NCBI GenBank assembly: GCA_036365455.1
Contig: JAWQUS010000020.1
Span: 5,119,001 to 5,183,000, forward strand
Reading direction: 5' to 3'
Source: Macrosoma leucophasiata
Lineage: Eukaryota > Arthropoda > Insecta > Lepidoptera > Hedylidae
DNA length: 64,000 bases
In this document: piece after piece, positions 1-11,000 of the stretch
Layout: every line of letters starts with the position of its first letter
Position numbering within the stretch: position 1 is the first letter of the stretch
Notes under the pieces: model-generated
What the model was told of the DNA's origin: nothing
Seen by the model: only the letters and a program-made list of their open reading frames with translations
Databases searched by the model: none
Made by a program: the position numbers and the translations under genes

Positions 1-1188
1 TTGCACTATCGTTGATTAAATTGGCTAAATTTGACTTCAAATACCACTTAAATACCAACACCGCAATAAAGTACTTAGCGGGAGACGTTGTTCTCAACGA
101 TAGTTATAAATAATAAATAAAAAAAAATAGTTGGATTGCATGCTGAAAATTTAACGCAATGCCACCTGGTTAAACTGGTTTCAAATGTGATTTAGACCAA
201 TTTAGAAACCACCCCAATACAAACCGAATTCGGTCCAGCATATAGTAACAGAGAGCGTTTCAAACATGTCTGTTTGAAACGCTCTCTGTTGAACTATTGA
301 AAATTATTATATAAAGATGATTCGGTGAGTCATTAAAACTAGTTGATAACCTATATCCGTCCTGTCCGTTAAAAATAAAAAAAACGATTAACTTCCTTCA
401 TATTTTCAAAAAATAAATTCTTCCACTTAAAATCACTAGAACATTGACAAATAATCGATATTTTACCTAAGTACATTTTTTTTACACTATCTCGAAAATA
501 TTTTTTTATATGCAACCAATAAATAAGCCTTGTAGTTAAATAGAAATTTATATACATTTGTGTGGTGTTTGGAGTCATGTGCTCCTCCCTAATTTATTAG
601 AATAAGCGTAGATGTTATTTATCCGTTAAAGAATCTTCTTTTTTTTATACAAACAGTTGACATTTGTCGCTGTGAATTGGTGTAAATATTGTTCAGTTGT
701 TGAATCCCTGAAAAGGTATACAATTGCTCGCATTGAAAATAATTCTGAAGCGTGAATCCACTTTGGTCAACTTAGCGCATAGTGCATACCTTATGCACAG
801 CGTGTAATCGATGAATATGAGATTATTTCTTACAATTATATTTTACAATGAGTTAGACTCGACTAGCGAACGTTGGTTTTTAAATGTTTATTTATATTTT
901 GGATGAAAAAAGCGGATTATATGTTAATTTAAATATTTATACTCTTATTATTATTGAATGTGTATAATTGTAGAAGGTAATTCAATTCAATTCAATGTAC
1001 ATATACATTACATTATAAAGATAAAATCATTGTGATAGATGAATACAAAAGATTTTTTAAAAGAAGAAAAGAGAGGTGTATCTTTTTAAGATTGTTTGAC
1101 TGAGTTTCGATATGAATGAAGGAAGAATATTTATAATGTCAGATTTAAAATAAATATTAAAAAAAAATAACAAAAACATCACAATACT
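1..1188. other. Intergenic stretch, no gene seen
   Basis: AT-rich sequence with short, stop-broken frames and no recognisable domain or splice pattern. The one clear structure is the perfect hairpin at 247-290, listed separately. Confidence 0.5.
247..290. repeat. Perfect 20-bp inverted repeat with 4-nt loop
   Basis: Positions 247-266 are the exact reverse complement of 271-290, separated by TGTC. The pairing stops at both outer ends. No related copy was noticed elsewhere in the window. It could be a fold-back remnant of a small inverted-repeat element or a hairpin RNA source; the sequence does not decide. Confidence 0.8.
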
Positions 1189-1500
1189 TTACTGGTGGTA
1201 GAGCTCCAGTGACGGAGCGCGCGGGCGTAGGCACCATTGCATTACCTAATATACTTGCCGTTAAATGGTAGTGTTCAGCACTATCGTGTTCCGGTCAAGT
1301 GATAATGTAATTTCCGGCACAGAGGCATAACACCTTAGGCCTCCGGAGGGGTAACGCATCAGCATTTTGAACTCTCGTCTTTGTGTGGGTGTGTATAGGC
1401 TGCAATCATCACTTAACATCAATGTGAGCTGCATGCTTGTTTGCCACTTTTATAAAATAAAACAAAAGGCTACAGTCATCACCACCTTTACATAAAAAAA
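1189..1500 (+). repeat. Dispersed A-tailed repeat, family A, near full length
   Basis: Starts with ACTGGTGGTAGAGCTCCAGT, contains the conserved core GTTCAGCACTATCGTGTTCC, and ends with a CATAAAAAAAA tail. This copy is one of about 17-18 in the window. The head carries the inverted repeat GAGCTCC/GGAGCTC (here partly mutated). The A tail points to retroposition. I do not recognise a named family. Confidence 0.75.
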
Positions 1501-2224
1501 AATACTGGTCAAGATATGTTTACTATCTTTAAACTTTTATTTATTTGTTTCTTAGCATATAATCCGCTATTTAATATGGAATGATGAGGGTATGTTGGTT
1601 GGTCGATGACCATACAAAACAACTGTGATACACTTATAAATCACTATATCGTCAATTTTGCAGTGACTTATCTCACAGTACAAAAATATGATTGTGAATC
1701 GTAATTTATACATTTAGTAACAGATATGCCATGTTTTTTTTTACAATTGTTTATATTATGCAATGTATTTTCATTTTTTTTAATTATTATCTGTTAATAG
1801 TAAATACTCGGTGCTTATTAATCTTTGCTTTAATATCGTTATATTTGCATTACTTTTCTTTCGTTTATTTATCTTCCTTTTTTCTTCAGTGTGGCTTAAT
1901 TGCTATGTAATAAAATTCTTATGCCATGATTTTACCTATACTTATTTTTTTTTTAAATGTATAAGAAAGAAGCGAGGACCAGACAAAATGCAAAGGTACA
2001 ATGAAGATATCCATACATACCTACATGATTATTACAAAAATAATATACCGATCATTCCTCTCTCTCTCTCTCGGGACCTCTTATGACACGTCAAAAACAA
2101 ACAAAATAAATTAACTAATGATATGTCCGAAAGAGTAATATTAAAAATGTTCTCAATCCCAGAGTGCTCAGTATATACTGAGTACAGTATATACCTGCCT
2201 ACATCTCGATTATAGTATCCAACT
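1501..2224. other. Intergenic stretch, no gene seen
   Basis: AT-rich. A 91-codon open frame at 1811-2086 is low-complexity and hydrophobic with no recognised domain. A CT microsatellite lies near 2060-2071. Confidence 0.45.
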
Positions 2225-2710
2225 AGAAATATTGCACATCGACCTTAGGAACGAGACTTTTTCGGCTCTGTAGAGCGTTATCTCTTTCGCACCTTACCTA
2301 TGCGACGTTTGTCGACCATGTTGATCATGTTTTGACTAATACCGAACCACACCGCGGACACTAAAATTCCATACAAACGCTTATTCTAGTAACCTAATAC
2401 ACAGACAGCAATCAGTACACGTGCACATAGAAATTTATCACGTGACCTTAAACAATAGTGAAATAAGTCGCTGACTACGTGACAAAATTCACTAAAAGAC
2501 TGCTCGAAGTTTTCAACTGCCTCTTGAGGGGTGGTGATGGGTGAGGCGGGGAAATCGGGCGGGACGTCGAAGTGTCCATTCTATACGTAGTATTATTACA
2601 TATTCTCTGACTGAACTATGAGTGCTTAAGAGAGCAGTGTGGAGCAGGCAACGCTCTACAAAGTCGAAACTACCCGATTATCTCTTTCTTAGGCTCGACG
2701 TGCATTCTTG
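2225..2710. repeat. Inverted-repeat element (MITE-3) split by repeat B
   Basis: The left half begins AGAAATATTGCACATCGACC and the right half ends GGCTCGACGTGCATTCTTG, matching the two ends of the intact copy at 33389-33601. The halves are separated by about 270 bp (2345-2615) that match repeat B, also found at 7305-7545 and 30928-31155. The simplest reading is that repeat B inserted into the older element. Confidence 0.6.
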
Positions 2711-3130
2711 GTGTGTACTAACTATATCCCCCATAATACAAGCTGCATTTTCATTTTGTCTGCAAGCTCGTCACTAAAAGACATCACCATGGCAATATAT
2801 GAGAAAAAGACAAAAGAATTGATTATTTTGTTGCGTTTTAACAACAAGTGTAGTTGAACCATTATTGTTTGTAAGCTGGTGCTCATTGTTACGATTTTTT
2901 GTTACTATAAAAAATGTCTTAATTATTGAAATAAATGTTTTTGATAAATTATAATTTTTCTTATTTAACCCTTCTCTCAAACAGGTCATGACGAGATTGG
3001 TATACATAAATAAAAAACTTTCAAGCTTTGAATTATTAAGATCTTGTGAAGCCAAAGTATTAAACAATGGAAAGTAAAAAAAATAAGTTTCGATACCTAT
3101 AATAACATGGCTACTACCCATTGACCCACT

Positions 3131-3423
3131 CGTATTTTTTTTTTTTTTGTAATGGAAGTGGCAAACAAGCATGCAGTTCACATTGATGTTAAGTGATGAC
3201 TGCAGCCTATAGACACCCACATGAAGACCAAGGCCAAAATGCAGATGCGTTACCACCCCTGAGGCCTAAGGTATTATGCCTCTGTGCCGGAAATTACAGA
3301 GCCGTACATTACCACCTGACCGGAACACGATAGTGCTGAACACTACCATTTAGCGGCAAGTAAATTAGGTAATGCGGTGGTGCCTACGCCCGCGAGCTCT
3401 GTCACTGGAGCTCTACCACCAGT
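3131..3423 (-). repeat. Dispersed A-tailed repeat, family A, full length
   Basis: Minus-strand copy. The T-run at 3136-3147 is its tail, followed by the GGCAAACAAGCATGCAGTTC block; it ends at 3423 with GAGCTCTACCACCAGT. Head, core and tail are all present. Confidence 0.8.
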
Positions 3424-3929
3424 ATAATAATATGTACCTACTAAAATATTAGACAGGACATTCCCTCTGATTACACGGTTCTAGGCACACCTAGGGATGA
3501 AAAGATACGAGTAAATACAAGTACGGAGTTTTGGCGGGAACCTTGAGAGAGGCGTATGGTGCTCTTATTTTATTTCATTTTCTTGGTGTATTTTTAAGTA
3601 ATATTGAATAAAGTTGGTGGCATTTTGTTTGATATAGGTTTATTACAGTGCCCGTGTATAGTGAAATAGAATAACAGTGCGAAAACACGACTTTTCAGGT
3701 TGCCTCCAAAACTTCATTGTAAATGTTCTGGTAAAGTAGCCATCGCTTTACTCGAATAACTTGACTGTAACTCACTTGACTGACATATTATACTTCATAA
3801 CTTATTTATTTGATACTTACATATTATACTTGATGACTATAATAAACTAACTTTTACACTGCTTAAATAAATACGAAATATCGTTTTACTTGACACTGGC
3901 AATATGCGTAATAGCGATGCCATAAAAAC

Positions 3930-3946
3930 AAAAAAAAAAAAAAAAT
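3930..3946. repeat. Poly-A tract
   Basis: A run of A bases inside an AT-rich intergenic stretch (3424-4166) that otherwise shows no gene. It may be the tail of a decayed retroposon. Confidence 0.4.
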
Positions 3947-4166
3947 ACAAGTACATACTTGATACTTTTATTCCGATACCAAGTACTTTTAGCATCGATA
4001 CTTTGAAACTAGGTATCGAATAGTGTCCAAAGTACTCATTGTGATATACGTGTCGAGGTATCGATAAGGAAATACATAGCAAGGAAGCAAGCATTCAGTA
4101 AACTTTATTTTTTGCTCATTCACATAATTTTAGCGATACCATTCGATGAGTATCGATACTTGACTT

Positions 4167-4408
4167 ACTGGTGGTAGAGCTCCAGTGACGGAGCTCGCAG
4201 GCGTAGGCACCACCGCATTACCTAATTTAATTGCCGCTAATTGGTAGTGTTCAGCACTATCGTGTTCCGCTCAGGTAGGTTAGGCTTATGAGTGGTAACG
4301 CAATCTGCATTTTCACCTTGGTCTTCATGTGGGTGTCCATAGGCTGCAGTCATCACTTAACATCAATGTGAACTGCATGCTTGTTTGCCATTTCCATTAC
4401 ATAAAAAA
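4167..4408 (+). repeat. Dispersed repeat, family A, internally deleted
   Basis: Head and A-tail are both present, but this copy is about 50 bp shorter than the 290-bp form. The segment around the GGCACAGAGGCATAA block is missing. Confidence 0.75.
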
Positions 4409-4892
4409 ACGACCTATACGGTATCGATAACTCGATGGTGTCGTTTCATCCCTACACGGTTCCAGTTTCCAGAAGTCAATTTACCACACTTTCACATAGT
4501 AACATGACAGATGACGTGGAAACGTCTCACGTAAATATTTGTCAAATCAATTTAAAAACGGAACCGGCCGTTACCGTCGTGATGCGTTTTCAGCAACATT
4601 ATTTGAACCGTACAGGCAAAATGGCAATTGCAAAACTTTGGGGAGGCCATTGACTCGTCAAATTATTACAGAAAATATGATTCATAAATAAAACAAGCAA
4701 ACACAAAGTACAATTTTGTATTAATACAATATTATATTTTTAATCTGATCATATCATAGCTTTATACATACTTTAAGTAACATTCAACATGTTAAATTAT
4801 AAAGTATATTGGCTATCATTTTTTAACTCAATTACAATTAAAGTCTTTAAACAAAACTAGAACTAAATTAAATTACTTTACAATATGACGAC

Positions 4893-5100
4893 GACCCGGT
4901 TAGTCCAGCGGTGCGAAACCACCGTTTGATTCGAAGGGTCGCGGGTTCGATCCCCGCACCGGAACAAATATTTGTATGGCCTACAGATATTTGTTTCGGG
5001 TCTGGGTGTTTGTGTTGTATGTGTACAACGGCACCCACGACACAGGTTTATACCTACTGTGGGGCTGCGAGTGTAAGCGTATTAAAAAAAATAAAAAAAT
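4893..5100 (+). repeat. tRNA-derived SINE
   Basis: The head resembles a tRNA, with an A box at about 4900-4911 (TTAGTCCAGCGG) and a B box at 4944-4953 (GGTTCGATCC), the two internal RNA polymerase III promoter elements. It is followed by an unrelated body (ACAACGGCACCCACGACACA) and an A/T-rich tail. A related body without the tRNA head lies at 11090-11235. This is a SINE, not a functional tRNA gene, because the tRNA part runs into a repeated body. Confidence 0.75.
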
Positions 5101-5201
5101 ATATATATATATCTTACAAAAATATTGGGTTACTAAGTGCAAGTAGGGCACACAATGTAGGGTTCCGTTTCTCAGCGCATTTTATAAGTTGATCGACTAT
5201 T

Positions 5202-5335
5202 GGCCGAATACTCAAACGTCATTCAATTTTAAGCAACCCTTAAATGTGCGCTGTCTCTATCGTTTGAACGTGTTTTATAAAGTCAGAAGACTATTAAGTA
5301 ACACTTAGATTTAAGTGATGTTGGAGTATTTGGCC
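5202..5335 (+). repeat. Short inverted-repeat element MITE-1, copy 1
   Basis: About 134 bp. It begins GGCCGAATACTCAAACGTCA and ends with the approximate reverse complement. Other copies are at 6227-6359 (opposite orientation) and 12321-12455. Non-coding, of the size and structure of miniature DNA transposons. Confidence 0.75.
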
Positions 5336-5339
5336 GTAT

Positions 5340-6225
5340 TACTCGTAAAATTGTTGAGTACACTTAGCCATGGCCGTGATAGTCTTACTTTTAAATTCGT
5401 TTTAAGTACTATCACTGTGCATATTTTCACCTATCTTACTATCATCGTTTAGCTGGTAGAGGGGAGGAGGAGGGATGGTCACTAGACTATAATAAAAATT
5501 AGCACTTTAAAGCTAAATAGTTTACAAACGCATCGTTTGTCCGAAAAATAGTATTTTCAAACCCCCAATATTTTTGGAAGATTTATCCAACAAACCCACA
5601 CACGGTGGGATGCGCGTGACAAAAAAATCCCTCTTTACTGTTTGCAAATGTACAAATTAGCTATGCGGAGAAAGTGGAGCAATAAAATATTAAAAGAAAA
5701 ACATTTTAGCGCGTATCAATATTTGTGCAAAATTACACTTTTCTAGTGTTAAGAGTCCACGAGCTTGGCCGTGGACTGATGGGCAGTTTGACGGACGGAC
5801 ATGGCGAAACTTTAAGGGTTCCTTATAGACTACGGAACCCTGAAAACAAGAAAAACAGAGATTTACAGTATTGATCGAAACGACTTCAAACCTCCATCCA
5901 GGTTACCTTTGCGTGCGTTTTTCTGGTCCTCTGAAAAACGAAACTCTAGTATATATAACTTTTCAATCGACTACCAGTATGAAGATATTTACGGCCGAAT
6001 ACTGCAACGCCACTCATTTTTATCGCTTTTTAATACAAGATTTAAAGAGCACAGTCGCAGTAATTAATCATACTCAGCAATTAAACACGTTTTATCTGAG
6101 CAACGCACAAATATTCGAAAAACTGGTAATTAAAATGTATCGAACACAAGCATTTGGTCCCCATACTAAAAAGAAATACCACGATGATATACTTAGGATA
6201 ATTATCATAAAATTAAAATGTCTAA
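5340..6225. other. Non-coding stretch between two MITE-1 copies
   Basis: The 126-codon open frame at 5871-6251 runs into the right-hand MITE and has no recognised domain, so it is not called. A motif common in moth repeats (GACGGACGGACATGGCGAAA followed by GGGTTCCTTATAGACTACGG) lies at about 5791-5838 and suggests further decayed transposon sequence. Confidence 0.45.
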
Positions 6226-6226
6226 C

Positions 6227-6359
6227 GGCCAAATACTCAAACGTCACTTAAATCTAAGTGGGACTTAAAAGTCTTCTGTCTTTATAAAACACGTTCAAAC
6301 GATAGAGATAGCGCACATTTGAGCGTTGCTCAAAATTGAGTGACGTTTGAGTATTCGGC
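6227..6359 (-). repeat. MITE-1, copy 2
   Basis: Inverted relative to copy 1. Ends: GGCCAAATACTCAAACGTCA and TGACGTTTGAGTATTCGGC. The internal block ACGTTCAAACGATAGAGATA matches copies 1 and 3. Confidence 0.75.
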
Positions 6360-6984
6360 GGTAACATTTGCAAAATATTATTAAGCAATTCAACAATGGC
6401 CACAACCTAATAATCAAAAATATATTATATTACTATTTATGTAGTATATAATATGAGATCAAAATTTGGACGAGATAGCTGTTACAGTCCCCAACAGAAA
6501 TTAATACACATCGACCGTAAGAGGTAGACTTCAGCTTATTTTGGCTCTGTAGAGCCAGAGAGTATGTAAAAACTGTCTGAGGTGTCACATGTGGGACACC
6601 CGATTGGAACAAAGTTCCTCTTCAACTTCTACTGAATCACTTTCACAATCCGTTGTTTATTTTTAAAAATATTAAAAATGACTAAAAGTACATAAAAAAA
6701 AATTGATAAATTATCTCGAGTGTCGTGTATCATACATCACTCGTTTTATCTAATTCATTTTATTTTATAATATGCGGGTATTATTAAAACAAAGGCCGAA
6801 AAGTACACTTGTATTGTAAAAAAAACAGTCTTGTTCTGGCCGAATCATGAAAATCGATACTTGACTTGCAAAACACTGTGATTATTATGAATATTATCAA
6901 AAAATGCCCATGTCAGAATACAGTGGAAAACTGCCATAATTTTGTCATGGATCAAGTTATTTTCCAATTTCCCAAAAATACTTT

Positions 6985-7100
6985 TTTTATGTAACGAATG
7001 TGGTACACAATCATGCAGTTCACATGTATGTTAAGTGATGACTGCAACCTATAGACATTTCAGAATTACCACATAAACCAAAAGTCAAAATGCGTATTCG
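6985..7100 (-). repeat. Family A repeat, tail-end fragment
   Basis: Contains the T-run, ATGCAGTTCACATGTATGTT and GTGATGACTGCA. The head half is absent, so this is a truncated, diverged copy. Confidence 0.6.
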
Positions 7101-7304
7101 TACATTGACCATTTGTTTATACTTCTGTCCCTCCCGGGGATAAACCTCACGGCGTCCATGGTATCCGTGGGAGGGTGACACAAGACGTAGGTAGTAGCAA
7201 GTTAATGAACGAAGTTTTTCTCTGTCTGAAATTATTATACTTCAAAAATACACGCTACTAAAAACGAATGTCATAAGGTACTCCAGAATTATGATGATTA
7301 CACA

Positions 7305-7545
7305 GTACCAGAGAATATGTAATACTATTACGTATAGAATGGACACTTCGACGTCCCGCCCGATTTGCCCGCATCACTCAACCCCTTCCCCTCTTATGGG
7401 CGACGGTTGGTATTTTGTACGTGCTACGCACACAGGTGCGCATGTAAATACACGTCACTGATTGATGTCTGTGTAATAGAAACCAAATTAAGCGTTTGTA
7501 TGGAATATTGGCAGTGTTTGCGGTGTGACAGTACTGTGCAGAATT
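7305..7545 (-). repeat. Repeat B, copy 2
   Basis: About 240 bp matching 30928-31155 in reverse complement. Shared blocks include ATTCTATACGTAGTATTATT (slightly changed here), GGGCGGGACGTCGA and CATACAAACGCTTAATTTGG. The short frames on both strands are by-products of the repeat. Confidence 0.65.
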
Positions 7546-7809
7546 TCGAGTGCTTGTTATTGTAATATTTATTCTTATAAACATAGAAATTATCACTTAT
7601 TATAATTTACATATATTCCTTCATGATACAACTTATCCTAGTAACCCTAAATTACAGCTTCATTACAAAAATAAACAACAAAATCTATGAAAAATTATGT
7701 ATAAACAACATGACGTATAATATACGTAAGATAAACAAAAAACAGGATATTGAACTTCTGAACAATTCAGAAGTATTCAATAGGCTTATAAGTCTTTTAT
7801 CACATAATA

Positions 7810-8053
7810 TCAATCCAATTCGCCTGGATGCAACAGAGATTTGTCGATCAGAGTATGAGAGAAATTGTCTGCAGAATTGTGAGATATCTCTCCAAGTTTC
7901 TGTGGCTCTTGGCTGTCTTCCAGATCATTTGTTGAGGCCACAGAGTTCTGTTCACTGAGACTGGAATCTGGATCCTCTCCATAGCACCTCCGTTTGTGGT
8001 CTGAGGGAAAGTTGCTGTAGGAGTTCTCCACTCGGATCGCTTGCATTGTGTTA
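7810..8053 (-). CDS. GPATCH2-like gene, last coding exon
   Basis: The acceptor TTTTTACAG ends at 8054. The first base completes an AGT codon with the AG left by the previous exon. It encodes about 80 residues, including the HKRRC basic patch seen near the C-terminus of vertebrate relatives, then TGA at 7810-7812. Confidence 0.8.
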
Positions 8054-11000
8054 CTGTAAAAACAAAAATGTAAAATCGATCAAAAAATATGTTTTCATAT
8101 AATATCTTCTCTAACAATGTGGCAAACATGTGTGTTAGTTGTTGTGTGTGCGCCTAGAAAATAAATAATTTTCTTCTTTCTTCAAACAAGCTTGCAGTTC
8201 AAATTTATCTTAAGCGATGACTGCAGCAGCCTATAGACACTTACACAAAGACGAGGTACAAATGCAGGTGCATTGCCACTGCAGAGACCTTAGTTGTTAT
8301 GTCTCTGTGAGAGTTATTACGGGGCCATAAATTACCATCTAACTGGAACACGATAGTGCTGAACACTACCGTTTGGCGGCAGATGGATTCGGTAATGATT
8401 ATTTGTCGAAAGTTATCGTTATTCCAAATAACATGTGCCAACACATTATAAGAATGTTTAAAAAAAAACATACGGGTCGAATTGAGAACCTCCTTTTTTT
8501 TGAAGTCGGTTAAAAATCTATAATAATGTCGTTAATGTTCTTTGTTTTTTTGAGCAATATATTCCTGGCCTCCTCCCAAGAAGGTGAGAGACTCGTGACC
8601 AGCAGTGGGACATATCAAAGGTTGACATTACAATATATTGATAAAATATACATAATAGAGGGACAGAGACAGACAGACAACGCACAGAAGGAACCACTGA
8701 CCGCAAACTAACCAGAACTTGCAATGAAAGAGCCAAATACATAAAAGAGACAAAAAATTACCTAGTCTTCCTCAAAGTTGGCCGCCCCATCTCCACCTGC
8801 ATCTCAAGAGAATACAGCTTGGCCAATGACTCGAGTTTCTCCTTCTCTTCGGGATCGTGCATACTTGACAGCTTCAATTCAGTCTGGCAAGAATCTTGCA
8901 GGAACTTTGACAACTGTTCATTTGCAGCACTAAGTATAAGAAAGCCGGGCCTTTCCTCTCGTATTCGTCTGCACCCAGCCCTAATCTCCCTCACTTCTGT
9001 TATCGCATTGCCCATCGAATGCTCGCTGTAGCAATGATCACTCTGCGGAGACTTTTCGCTCAAATTCAAATCACTGGACGACGTTTTCTGTAGCGTGAAA
9101 TTCGTCCGCGGCGTATACGATAAGTCTTCAAATTTCTCTTCAAACGCTTGGAATGACTGAAAAAACGTCTCATCGGCGTTCTGTCCAGCAACACCAGCGT
9201 TTTTAATATCACTGAAACTCGAAAACGAAGAGTGCGGCAGAATATCCTTGTCTTCTTTCAACACATCGTCTTCTACGTCAACCACGGTTTTGGAGTCCGA
9301 CATCATAGCGTCGTCATCATTCCCGGAGTCGACTTTGGGCCGTTTCTTCTTGGATCTATTCTTGCAACTTGTCCAACCGCTTTTACCGAGCACCTTTTCC
9401 TTTTTCAACCGTTTCGGCGGAGGCATATTACTGACAGATTTCGTGCAGTTATTATTTACGGATTTAGAGGATTTGAAAGACAAACTTTTGTTGAAAACTT
9501 TCAACTCTTCGATTCCCGGCCAGTCTGTTAGTTCGTCGTCCCCTTCTCTATCACTGTCGTTAGTCACCACTCCATCTGAGTCACTACTACTCAGTGAACT
9601 ACTTTCGTTGCCCGTACAGTCCATCCCGTTAGAATCGTCAAACTGAAGTGGATTGCGCAAGGAAGGAGGATGTGTCTTGTTCATAATCTTGATTTTCCTG
9701 TGATATTTCCCATCTAAATTCGTTTTCCCTGAACTTGTCGATGGGTTGAAAAACGGTGGGAGGTCAGTCGCTATTCTGTATCCGGACATCTTTGAGAGCA
9801 CCGGCGTACCATTCTTTGCGGAGTTCTTGTAGACGAAATTAAAACTTGAGCTGCCAGGCAAGGAAGGTTGATTTGAGAAGGTGGATGCTTTAGCACCCTC
9901 AGTGTTTTGTGATTTGAGGACTATCTTTCCCGGCTGCAACACTGATTCTCGTCTTTTTTTCTCTTCGTGTTTTTTCGACTTGAACTCGTTTTTAAAGAAT
10001 GATGATTTTGAAGAACATCCGCCACTAAAGGATCTCTCTCTCATTTCACACACATCCCCTTTGTCCCGGTGAGACCATTTTCGTTTACCACAGAATGCAT
10101 TCCTGTAAAATATACACCTGTAAAGTACTAGTAGTTTAAATTGATGTAAGGACATATTAAAGGTAATAAATAGAAGTTAACGACTTCTATTTAGTTATTC
10201 GTATTTCAACGAAATTGCAAGCTGTACGACTGCAAGTTACAGCCCAGGTATCACTGGACCTTCAAATTTGTATTTGAAAAGGTAGAGAAAAAATTAGTTC
10301 CAAAGAAAGTTAATGCACTTGCCTATCTTGTTTTTGTTTGCCAACGTGTATTAAAGGAGATAATCCTTGTGATTGCAGCATAATCGAAGCCGTTAACGGA
10401 GCAGCCTGAAAAGAATACGAAAAGCTCTTTAAATTTACATTCATTACAAAAAAGGTGGTAAAGTATCATGGAAGGAATTCGAAGGCATATGTATCAATTT
10501 ACTGGTGGTAGAGCTCCAGTGACGGAGCTCGCGGGCGTAAGCACCACCGCATTAATAATATACTTGCCGCTAAATGGTAGTGTTCAGCACTATCGTGTTC
10601 CGGTCAGGTGGTAATATAAGGCCCTGTAATTTCCGGCACAGAGGCATAAGACAGTCCCTCAGGAGTGGCAATGCATCTGCATTTTGACCTCTGGTGATTG
10701 TGTGGGCGTCTATAGGCTGCAGTCATCACTTAACATCTATGTGAACTGCATGCTTATTTGCCACTTTTATTACATTAAAAAAAAAAGTTTTACCTATCTT
10801 CCAAATGGAATAATCTACAAACTGCACAGTGTTATTATTTTCCAATCAGCAAGTAATAAATGGTCCTATTATCATAGGCATATCTAGGCAGAGACCTCAG
10901 TCCATGGAAGTAGAATTGCAGCCCAATCTTCGGATGCATTGCTAATTAAAGGAATACAAAAACAAAACAAGATAATACAATTTATTCTTTATGATAATGG

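Noticed and set aside
1811..2086. 91-codon hydrophobic plus-strand frame
   Set aside because: AT-rich low-complexity composition with no family match or flanking exons.
4893..4966. Functional tRNA gene
   Set aside because: The tRNA-like head continues into a repeated body also found at 11.1 kb, which makes it a SINE.
5871..6251. 126-codon plus-strand frame
   Set aside because: Runs into a MITE-1 copy and has no recognisable domain or splice context.
7623..7958. Plus-strand frame of 111 codons
   Set aside because: Overlaps the last GPATCH2-like exon in antisense; low-complexity start and no domain.
9232..9646. Plus-strand frames of 99 and 132 codons
   Set aside because: Antisense shadows of the large GPATCH2-like exon.
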